Positions 35,704 to 43,329 of a DNA stretch of 43,329 bases are shown here, piece by piece. The notes under the pieces were generated by a model. It was not told where the DNA came from. It searched no databases and saw nothing but the letters and a program-made list of their open reading frames with translations. The DNA comes from Candidatus Pacearchaeota archaeon (GTDB lineage: Archaea; Nanobdellota; Nanobdellia; Pacearchaeales; GW2011-AR1), in assembly GCA_017609915.1 (NCBI GenBank), contig JAFCDA010000006.1:1-43329 (forward strand), written 5' to 3'. The first letter of the stretch is position 1; every line of letters starts with the position of its first letter. A program made the translations under genes and the position numbers.

Positions 35704-36924
35704 ATGCCAACACTCCCACTAATAGAAAAATATCGTGCAACCTCTTTTGAAGAAATAAAAGGACAAAATACCGCTATTCAAGAAATAACTGCTTTTCTTA
35801 AAACATTTCCCATGAAAAAAGCCTTAATTCTAAATGGTCCAGTAGGAATAGGAAAAACTTGCATGGCTATTTCACTTGCAAAAGAATTTAATTTAGAATT
35901 ATTTGAATTAAACGCAAGCGACCTCAGAAACAGATCAAAACTTGATGAAGTTTTAAAACCAGCAACAGCTCAAAAATCTTTGTTTAAAAAAGGAAAATTA
36001 ATTTTAATGGATGAAGCAGACGGTATAACTAGTTCAGATAGGGGTGGTTTACCAGAACTTTTAGTATTAATTGAAAAAACAAAGCACCCTATAATAATAA
36101 CTGCAAATGATATTTGGCAAAGAAAATTTAATCTTTTAAGAAAAAAATGCCATTTAGTAAATTTAAAAGAATTAAGAAATGAAATAGTTTTAGAAATCTT
36201 AATTGAAGTTTTAGAAAAAGAAAAAATTCCTGATAGAGAAATTAATCTTCAAACAATTAATACAATAGCAAAAAAATCAAGAGGAGATATTAGAGCTGCT
36301 TTAAATGATTTACAAACAGTTTTAGAATTAGGACAAGAAGCCTATATATCTGAAAAAATAGAAAGAGAAAAACAAGACACTATTTTTAATGCTCTAAAAA
36401 TTATCTTTCAAAATCCAACAGATAAAGATACACTTTCTGCATACAACAACACTAAATTAGACTTAAATGAAATTCTTTTATGGGTTGAAGAAAACATTCC
36501 ATTAGAATATAAAGGAAAAGCACTTACAAAAGCTTATGATTCTCTAAGTAAAGCCGATTTATTTAAAGGACGAATTTACAGACAACAATACTGGAGATTT
36601 TTAGTTTATCAAAACTTTTTCCTTTCAGCAGGAATTTCTGCATCTACAAAATTAAAAAATAAAACATTTATTTCATATAAAAAACCCACAAGAATATTAA
36701 AAATCTGGTTATCTAATCAAAAAAATGCAAAAAAGAAATCTATTATTGCAAAATATGCTAAACTAACTCATATGTCAAAAAAGAAAGCTAATAAGGAAAG
36801 TTTTCTCTTTCCTTTAATTTTAAACCATAAGAATACACATGAAAAATTAGACTTAGATGAAAAAGAACAAAAATGGTTAAAAGATAAAAAAGAAGCCATG
36901 ATTGAAAAATATAATTTGGGCTAA
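35704..36924 (+). CDS. rfcL: replication factor C large subunit
   Basis: LIEKYRATSFEEIKGQ, LNGPVGIGKTCMA, LNASDLRN, LMDEADGI. Confidence 0.92.
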   Translation: MPTLPLIEKYRATSFEEIKGQNTAIQEITAFLKTFPMKKALILNGPVGIGKTCMAISLAKEFNLELFELNASDLRNRSKLDEVLKPATAQKSLFKKGKLILMDEADGITSSDRGGLPELLVLIEKTKHPIIITANDIWQRKFNLLRKKCHLVNLKELRNEIVLEILIEVLEKEKIPDREINLQTINTIAKKSRGDIRAALNDLQTVLELGQEAYISEKIEREKQDTIFNALKIIFQNPTDKDTLSAYNNTKLDLNEILLWVEENIPLEYKGKALTKAYDSLSKADLFKGRIYRQQYWRFLVYQNFFLSAGISASTKLKNKTFISYKKPTRILKIWLSNQKNAKKKSIIAKYAKLTHMSKKKANKESFLFPLILNHKNTHEKLDLDEKEQKWLKDKKEAMIEKYNLG

Positions 36925-37005
36925 TAAGTGATAGGCATAGGGAGATATGCAGATGAGAACATAAATTATACCACCCAGATAATTTCTCTTAAAATTCATA
37001 GAAAT
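36921..37005 (-). repeat. copy of dispersed intergenic element family
   Basis: rc: TTATCTGGGTGGTATAATTTATGTTCTCATCTGCATATCTCCCTATGCCTATCACTTATT. Confidence 0.65.
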
Positions 37006-37051
37006 ATAGGTAAATAAATTTAAATAAAAAAATAAAATCCCCTAACAGATT

Positions 37052-37573
37052 TTAAAAGTCTTCTTGATCTTCAGATGCTTCTTTTTTTTCTTCAGGTTCT
37101 TCAGCTGCTTCTTCAAGTTCTTCTGATGCTTCTTCAACTTGTTCTTCAGATGTTCCTTCTGGAGCTTCTTCTTTAACTGCTTCTTCTACAGCAGCATCTT
37201 CTGCTACATCTTCTGCCACAGTCTCTGCTGTATCATCAGATAATTTCGCTTGATCTCCTTCTTCAGCAGATTCAGAAGCTTCTCCTTCTCCAACTTTCTC
37301 CATTTTTCCAAACTTGCCTGCAGTTAATTGAGGTTCTCCTTGGAATTCATTAACATAACCATTAGTTATCTTAACAACATCTCCTTCCTTAAACTTAGTG
37401 ACATCTTCATTCCATAAAGTTAATTTAATATTTCCAGAATCATCTTTTAAAATCGCATTTGAAACTTTAAGTTCTCTTCCAAATTTACTAAATACTTTTG
37501 GTTCTCCAACCTCACTAAGAGTTCCCTCAACATCAACATTTCCTTGTCCTGTTGTTAATTCAGATATTTTCAT
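37052..37573 (-). CDS. OB-fold (RPA/SSB-like) protein with long acidic tail
   Basis: VDVEGTLSEVGEPKVFSKFGRELKVSNAILKDDSGNIKLTLWNEDVTKFKEGDVVKITNGYV. Confidence 0.8.
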   Translation of the reverse strand: MKISELTTGQGNVDVEGTLSEVGEPKVFSKFGRELKVSNAILKDDSGNIKLTLWNEDVTKFKEGDVVKITNGYVNEFQGEPQLTAGKFGKMEKVGEGEASESAEEGDQAKLSDDTAETVAEDVAEDAAVEEAVKEEAPEGTSEEQVEEASEELEEAAEEPEEKKEASEDQEDF

Positions 37574-37696
37574 TTTTACAATTAATACTTCTAAAATTTT
37601 ACCCTCCTTTCAATTCATTTTTAACTTCTATTCTAAAATTATGTTTCCTTTTTTATTTTTTTGAATCAACATTCTAATTATTTTTAGAGAACTTTA

Positions 37697-38494
37697 TCAA
37701 ACTGAAATATCAGGAGAATCGCACCCTTCAACTGCACTAGCTAATCCTTCAATAGTTCTAGCCCCTTTATAAAGCTCTCCATTGATTTTTATTGTAGGAA
37801 ATCCTGTAATCTGTTCTTGTTCACACAATTCTGAGTGTTCTGTAGGGGTTCTATCTGAGTTTTGACATTCAATATAAAATGGACTAACTTGTTCTTCTCC
37901 ACCAAAAGCCTCTTTTAATTTTTTACAATATCCACACCAACCAGCACCATAAGCTTTAACACCATTGTCAGCTAAACATTGAGAAAATTCTTTTATTTTC
38001 ACCAAATCTTCTTCAGAATATTCTGTGGTTATTTGAGGTTGAGTTCGAGCTATTAAAGGTGTAAGTTGAACCAAATTTTCTCCATCTTTAGTTAATGTAA
38101 CTTTAGACTCCCTACCCTCAGTAAATATAAGAACCTCATAAAAATCCCCATCACTATTTATTTCTAATATTTCTAAATCTATTCCTTGAGCATTTGCAAA
38201 AGCTATAAGATTATCCCCAGCATCTTGTCCACCAATAGCTCTTCCAGTAATTATATTTCCAGTAATCCCACCTCTTAACATCAAAACTAAAAGAATTAAT
38301 GCAATAATTCCCAAAACAATAGTAGCCATCACCCAAGGATTTTTTTTAACTGTTTTCTTGAATTCAGCAGGTTTAAATTTTTTATCAGGATTATTATCAA
38401 TACTTATTTGAGTTTTATCTTCAACAAGGCTTTGTATCTCACTATCATCTTTAGATTCACTATCATGACTATCTGGTTTTTTTTCTTCATCCAT
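37697..38494 (-). CDS. membrane-anchored thioredoxin-like protein
   Basis: One TM helix; GAGWCGYCKKLKEAFG and ITGFPTIKINGELYKG. Confidence 0.8.
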   Translation of the reverse strand: MDEEKKPDSHDSESKDDSEIQSLVEDKTQISIDNNPDKKFKPAEFKKTVKKNPWVMATIVLGIIALILLVLMLRGGITGNIITGRAIGGQDAGDNLIAFANAQGIDLEILEINSDGDFYEVLIFTEGRESKVTLTKDGENLVQLTPLIARTQPQITTEYSEEDLVKIKEFSQCLADNGVKAYGAGWCGYCKKLKEAFGGEEQVSPFYIECQNSDRTPTEHSELCEQEQITGFPTIKINGELYKGARTIEGLASAVEGCDSPDISV

Positions 38495-38583
38495 TTTTTT
38501 TAAAAAGAAAATTAGTTTAAAAACATTGTGGTTTAGGAATAGTATTAATTATAAAAACAATTAAAAACAACAATAGCTATTTA

Positions 38584-38680
38584 ATTAATATCAGTACTTA
38601 ACAAGCTCAATCAAGAGACATTATCTGAGTAACTTAAGCATATCATCTTCAAAACTCAAAAGTTCATAAAGATATTTAAA
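38584..38680 (+). repeat. copy of dispersed intergenic element family
   Basis: TAATATCAGTACTTAACAAGCTC...TTATCTGAGTAACTTAAGCATATCATCTTC...AGTTCATAAAGATATT. Confidence 0.65.
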
Positions 38681-38695
38681 CATAATATACAAAAA

Positions 38696-39997
38696 ATGCC
38701 ATACGACATAATAATTGGAAGAAACAAAGAAGATAAAGAAAAATTCAAAAACAGAGGTTTAATTTATGTTGGAAAAAGTTATGTTACTATGGGAAATTAT
38801 ACTTCTCTTTCTAATAAAATATGGTTAGATGTTGCAAAAAGTCATGTAATACTTATTGCTGGTAAAAGGGGAAGCGGTAAATCTTACACAATAGGAGCAA
38901 TAGCAGAAGAACTTTCAGATCTCCCAGAAGAAGTTAAAAAAAATATTGCGCCATTGATATTTGATACCATGGGAATTTTCTGGACAATGAAATTCAAAAA
39001 TGAAAGAGATATTTCATTATTAGAAAACTGGGATTTAAAATCAAGAAATCTTCCAGCAATTGTATGGGCTCCGTCAGGTTATTTTAATGAATATGAAAAA
39101 AGAGGGATTCCAGTAGATAAAAAATTCGCTTTAGCTGCTTCTGAACTAAATATTGAAGACTGGTTATCAATATTTGACTTACAAATGATAGAACCAATTT
39201 CTATTTTAATACAAAAAACAATTTCAAATCTAAAAGAATCAAAAGATTTTGAGTTAAACGATATAATAAACGAAATCATAAAAGATAAAGAAGCAGATGA
39301 CAAAACAAAAAATTCAGCCATAGCTTTATTTAAAGCAGCAAAGTCTTGGAAAGTATTTGCTCAAAAACATGAAAAAGCAACAAGAATAAATGATTTAATT
39401 AAAGCAGGAACAACAAGTATCTTAGACCTTTCTATTTATTCTTCAACATCTACTTTTAATGTTAGAGCAATGATAATTGGATTAGTTTCAAAAAAATTAT
39501 TTAATCAAAGAATATTAGCAAGAAAAAAAGAAGAAATAGAATCAATTCATCATGGAATTGATTCATCTTATAAAGAAAAAAAAGAAATGCCATTAGTTTG
39601 GTTATTTTTAGATGAAGCACATGAATTTCTTCCAATGAATGAAAAAACTCCTGCAACAAATTCTTTAATCCAATTACTTAGAGAAGGAAGACAACCAGGA
39701 ATTTCAATGGTGTTAGCAACTCAACAACCAGGAGTTATTCATAGAGATGTAATGACTCAATCAGATATTGTTTTATCTCATAGACTTACAAATAAAAAAG
39801 ACTTACAAGCATTAAATGAGATAATGCAAACATACCTCATAGAAAGTATAAACAAATCAATGAACAATCTTCCAGATCTAAAAGGAAGTGCAATTATCCT
39901 TGATGATAATTCAGAAAGACTTTATCCTATCAGGGTCAGACCAAGATTTACATGGCATGGTGGTGAAGCACCAAGAGCTATTAAAGAAGAAGATTGA
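38696..39997 (+). CDS. HerA/DUF87-like ATPase
   Basis: LIAGKRGSGKSYTIGAIAEEL Walker A; WLFLDEAHEFLP Walker B; LREGRQPGISMVLATQQPG. Confidence 0.88.
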   Translation: MPYDIIIGRNKEDKEKFKNRGLIYVGKSYVTMGNYTSLSNKIWLDVAKSHVILIAGKRGSGKSYTIGAIAEELSDLPEEVKKNIAPLIFDTMGIFWTMKFKNERDISLLENWDLKSRNLPAIVWAPSGYFNEYEKRGIPVDKKFALAASELNIEDWLSIFDLQMIEPISILIQKTISNLKESKDFELNDIINEIIKDKEADDKTKNSAIALFKAAKSWKVFAQKHEKATRINDLIKAGTTSILDLSIYSSTSTFNVRAMIIGLVSKKLFNQRILARKKEEIESIHHGIDSSYKEKKEMPLVWLFLDEAHEFLPMNEKTPATNSLIQLLREGRQPGISMVLATQQPGVIHRDVMTQSDIVLSHRLTNKKDLQALNEIMQTYLIESINKSMNNLPDLKGSAIILDDNSERLYPIRVRPRFTWHGGEAPRAIKEED

Positions 39998-40645
39998 TTA
40001 TTTTTTCTTATTATTTTTCATTTTTCCACCAGGAGATTTAACTTTTCCACCCTCTTTTAAAAATTTATTAACAATCGCATGAGCCCCAATAATACAATTT
40101 TCCCCTACATTAACATAAGGATAACAAGTTGATCTAGTATAAAAAATAGTCCTATCCCCAATCTTCGCGCCTTTCTGTAAACAGACATACGGGCTTAATA
40201 TAACTCCCTTCCCAATTTCTACATCTCCCTCAATAGTAGAATAAGGTCCAATAATTGAAAAATCTCCTATTTTCTGATTTCCAATTCCTAAAAAAGTTGC
40301 AGTGTCATGAACATAAACTCCTTTTCCAAGTTCCATTCCTGTATTAAATCTAAGTTTAGAAGAAGGAAACTTAAAACCCATCCTTTCTAATTCAAAACAA
40401 GTTTCTAATCTCTTCCTAGGATTTTCTAAAAGAAATACTATAATATTATCTATGCCTTCTTCTTTTAATCTAGGCAAATCATTTCTATTACCGATTACAT
40501 TTACATCTAAAAATCCTTTATTTGAAAAATCATCTATAAGCCCAACAAGATTATATCCTTTTTGTAATGCTTCATTCTTATATCTATAAATAAATTCTCT
40601 TGCATTATCTCCTGCACCATATACAACTAATTTAGGTTTTCCCAT
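39998..40645 (-). CDS. NeuD-like hexapeptide-repeat acyltransferase
   Basis: LVVYGAGDNAREFI then hexapeptide repeats IGDFSIIGPYSTIEGDVEIGKGVIL. Confidence 0.82.
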   Translation of the reverse strand: MGKPKLVVYGAGDNAREFIYRYKNEALQKGYNLVGLIDDFSNKGFLDVNVIGNRNDLPRLKEEGIDNIIVFLLENPRKRLETCFELERMGFKFPSSKLRFNTGMELGKGVYVHDTATFLGIGNQKIGDFSIIGPYSTIEGDVEIGKGVILSPYVCLQKGAKIGDRTIFYTRSTCYPYVNVGENCIIGAHAIVNKFLKEGGKVKSPGGKMKNNKKK

Positions 40646-40682
40646 TAAAAAAATATTCCAGAATACCTTTTAAATCTTTCCA

Positions 40683-41447
40683 TCACAAAACCCTAATCTC
40701 AACCCTATATCTAAATTTATAAGGTGCAATTTCTCCTGCTTTAACAACTCGAACAATTTTAATTCTCTTTCTCAATCCTTTGACTTCCTTTTTCAAGCCA
40801 TCAATAAGATTCTTTTTTTCACCAATATTACAAAAACCATAATAAAAAATTCTTCCACCTTTTTTACAAGCATTTAATCCTTGTTCTAAAAAACTATCTT
40901 TTAAATTAGGCCGAGCCATAACAACTACATCAAACTTACCTAATTTCTTACTAACTTTCTTTTTAACATCTCCTTGAATAATCTCAATCTTTCCTTTCAT
41001 TTTATTTAATTTTAAATTTTCTTTAAAATATTTACAACAATCTTTACCAATTTCAACTCCAACAATCTTAGCAGGTTTGCTTATTTTTTGAATAACAATT
41101 GGATAAATCCCAACTCCTGCAAACATAACTAAAACTCTATCTTTTTTCTTAATTTTTTTTGCAATTTCTTTTCTTTCATTGCTTAATCTACTAGAAAAAT
41201 AACAACTACTAACATTAAACTTAAACAAACAAGCATTTTCCACATGTAAAGCAATTAAATTCTTTTCTCCAGCAACATGTTTGACTTTAATAGTTCGCAA
41301 TCTTCCTTTAACATTTCCAACTTTTTCCACAACAGTTTTTACATTAGGAATTTTCAATAGTTTCTTAGCCTGAGCTAGTTTCTGCCTTTTATTCTTACCT
41401 TTTCCTTTAATTATTGCTATGTTTCCTAGTATATCATATGATGCCAT
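40683..41447 (-). CDS. Trm5/Tyw2-like class I SAM methyltransferase
   Basis: VLVMFAGVGIYPIVI, KIVGVEIGKDCCKYFKENLKLN, GRIFYYGFC. Confidence 0.82.
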   Translation of the reverse strand: MASYDILGNIAIIKGKGKNKRQKLAQAKKLLKIPNVKTVVEKVGNVKGRLRTIKVKHVAGEKNLIALHVENACLFKFNVSSCYFSSRLSNERKEIAKKIKKKDRVLVMFAGVGIYPIVIQKISKPAKIVGVEIGKDCCKYFKENLKLNKMKGKIEIIQGDVKKKVSKKLGKFDVVVMARPNLKDSFLEQGLNACKKGGRIFYYGFCNIGEKKNLIDGLKKEVKGLRKRIKIVRVVKAGEIAPYKFRYRVEIRVL

Positions 41448-41546
41448 TTTTTTATTAGTATCTTTTTCTATCTTTAAGGTGGGTTGATGAGTAGATTAAG
41501 TTCTCATCTTCATCTCTCCCTACGCTTATAAGATATTGATATAATA
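41448..41546 (+). repeat. copy of dispersed intergenic element family
   Basis: GATGAGTAGATTAAGTTCTCATCTTCATCTCTCCCTACGCTTATAAGATATTGATATAA. Confidence 0.7.
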
Positions 41547-41603
41547 TAATCAACAATATTTATAAACAATCCCCTCTTTAAGAGAAAATAAAAAAAGGTT
41601 AAA

Positions 41604-43329
41604 ATGAGGTCTAAATTAAGTTTAGTAATTATGTCTTTATTTGTAATTCCATTAATCTCAGCTTATAGTTGGGGAGGCTCTGGCACTCCTTTTGATTATT
41701 TTAATAATGAATGGATAAAATTCACAGCAGTTTTAGTTGTATTATTTGCAATAATATATTATTTTGTTAAAAAGAAAACAGACAATGCACCTGTTTCTAC
41801 AATAGTAGGATTAGGTATTGCATCACTTTTAACAATTGCCTTAATGAAAAGAGGCATACTAGACTCTTTCTTAGAAGAAACAATTGTTGACTGGATTTTA
41901 ATTATTGGAATATTAGCTGTTATTTTCTTTTTATTTTATAAAATTGCATTTAAAGAAGATATGTATGGATCTAGAAAATTTTCTTTAATAGGATTTATAG
42001 CTTTATTAATTACTATTGCAGCAATTCCTTTGCTTGTAAATTTTGAAGATATTTTACCAGACAGTATTATATATGGGCCTTTTGGAGACTTTATTGAATT
42101 ACTCCAGGGGTTTTCAAATATTATATTTATAGGAGTAATCTTAGTAATATTTTATTTGGTTCTTAGGAAAATCTTTAAGGGTGGAAAAAGAGTAGCAAAA
42201 GGAGCAATAGGTGCTGGAAAATGGATAGGAAGAAGAAGACAAGCTGGAAGAGAGAGAACACAAAGAAGAAGAGAAGAGAGACAAAGAAGAAGAGAAGAAA
42301 GACAAGCTAGAGGAAATAGATCTTCTTGGAGACAAAGAAGAAGGGATAGAAGAAATGCAAGAAATCAAGGAGGACGCAGAAGTTTTAGACAAACATATAG
42401 AGATGCAAAAAGAACTAATAGAGATGCAGAACAAAGAGCAAAAAAAGAAGCTTGGGCAAAAAGAGAACAAGATAAAAAAGAAGAAGCAACTAAAAGATGG
42501 AAAGGTAGGGTGTCATTATTACAGGGAAGAGATAAAGCTAAACAAATGAAACTGCAAGCAAGACAAGCAGCAAAACAAACCGCAATACAAGAAAGAGAAA
42601 GAGCAAGAATACAAGCAGAACAAGAAAGAACTCAGAAATTTCATGCAAAACAACAAGAAAAAGCAAGAGCAATAACTCAAAAACAAAATGCTAAAGAAAG
42701 GATAATACAAAAAAGACAGGCAGATAAACAAGCAGAAATAGAAAGAAGAAGACAAGCAGAAAAACAAGCAGAACAAGAAAGAACTCAGAAATTTCATGCA
42801 AAACAACAAAAAGCAAGCTTTTGGCAAAGAAGAAAAGAAAAAAAAGAACAAAAACTACAAGCTGAAGCAAACATTTTAAAAAATAGAGCCTCAGCAGAAC
42901 AACAAAATCAAGAAAATGAAAAAAGATGGGCAGAAGAAGAAAGAAAAGCAAACAGACAGAAAACTGCAGATAAAATGAGAAAATTGTTAGAAAATAGAAG
43001 AAAGGCAGAAGCTGAAGCTAAAGAAAGAATTAAACAAAAAAGATTAAAAGCAGAACAAGAAGCTAAAAGAAAAGCTCAGGAAAAAGAAAGAGCAGAAGAA
43101 CAAGCTATTCAAGAAGAAAAAAGAAGAAAAGCAGAAGCTGAAGCTAAAAGAAAAGCTCAGGAAAAAGAAAGAGCAGAACAAAAAGCAAAACAAGAAGCTG
43201 AAGCTAAACAAAGAGCAGAAGAAAAAGCTAGAAAAGAAGCTGAAGCTAAAGTAGCTGAACAAAAAAGATTAGCTAATATAAGAAAAGAAAGAGAAGAAAA
43301 AGCTAGAAGATTAAGAAGAGAAAAAGAAG
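41604..43329 (+). CDS. multi-TM membrane protein with very long charged coiled-coil tail (runs off the window)
   Basis: My translation: MRSKLSLVIMSLFVIPLISAYSWGG... several TM segments, then Arg/Lys/Glu/Ala/Gln-rich tail; no stop before the window end so absent from the ORF track. Confidence 0.8.
   Translation, partial: MRSKLSLVIMSLFVIPLISAYSWGGSGTPFDYFNNEWIKFTAVLVVLFAIIYYFVKKKTDNAPVSTIVGLGIASLLTIALMKRGILDSFLEETIVDWILIIGILAVIFFLFYKIAFKEDMYGSRKFSLIGFIALLITIAAIPLLVNFEDILPDSIIYGPFGDFIELLQGFSNIIFIGVILVIFYLVLRKIFKGGKRVAKGAIGAGKWIGRRRQAGRERTQRRREERQRRREERQARGNRSSWRQRRRDRRNARNQGGRRSFRQTYRDAKRTNRDAEQRAKKEAWAKREQDKKEEATKRWKGRVSLLQGRDKAKQMKLQARQAAKQTAIQERERARIQAEQERTQKFHAKQQEKARAITQKQNAKERIIQKRQADKQAEIERRRQAEKQAEQERTQKFHAKQQKASFWQRRKEKKEQKLQAEANILKNRASAEQQNQENEKRWAEEERKANRQKTADKMRKLLENRRKAEAEAKERIKQKRLKAEQEAKRKAQEKERAEEQAIQEEKRRKAEAEAKRKAQEKERAEQKAKQEAEAKQRAEEKARKEAEAKVAEQKRLANIRKEREEKARRLRREKE
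42611..42656 (+). repeat. 46-nt exact intragenic direct repeat, copy 1 (second copy 42764-42809)
   Basis: ACAAGCAGAACAAGAAAGAACTCAGAAATTTCATGCAAAACAACAA. Confidence 0.85.

Noticed and set aside
42141-43262. Phe/Ser-rich minus ORFs and the plus ORF at 42355
   Set aside because: Alternative frames of the long coiled-coil tail of the 41604 gene; composition artefacts.
1-43329. CRISPR array, rRNA operon, transposase, integrase or prophage
   Set aside because: No regularly spaced identical repeats, no rRNA-like sequence and no recognisable transposase, integrase or capsid proteins.

Overview
AT-rich archaeal chromosomal window. Archaeal-type RFC small and large subunits, Rpo7-Spt4-eS24-eS31 cluster, PheS/PheT, archaeal GluRS, Elp3, Rnp3 and ScpA are all recognisable. 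Many short proteins and compact gene spacing suggest a DPANN-like genome, but the lineage is inference. I support about 50 protein genes, five tRNA genes (His, Trp, Thr, Glu, Gln) and several candidate non-coding elements. The items most worth a second look are: (1) a family of about 12 related intergenic elements (roughly 60-95 bp) with imperfect terminal inverted repeats around TAATATCAGTATCTTATAAGC...GCTTATAAGATACTGATATTA, with a fixed orientation relative to neighbouring co-directional genes; (2) a locus with two radical SAM proteins, a 63-aa Cys-containing peptide, a 2H-phosphoesterase and a divergent AbrB-PhoU-like regulator, whose two promoters share a 33-nt motif (29/33 identical); (3) PRTase-like/membrane, NYN nuclease and two MazG-like genes plus a tiny GC-rich hairpin RNA candidate lying between pheS and pheT; (4) a four-repeat HTH protein with a PD-(D/E)XK-like nuclease domain abutting tRNA-Trp; (5) a GluRS lacking its C-terminal anticodon-binding region; (6) a standalone ncRNA candidate behind a textbook BRE/TATA promoter. 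All family calls are from motif recognition by eye; no searches were run.
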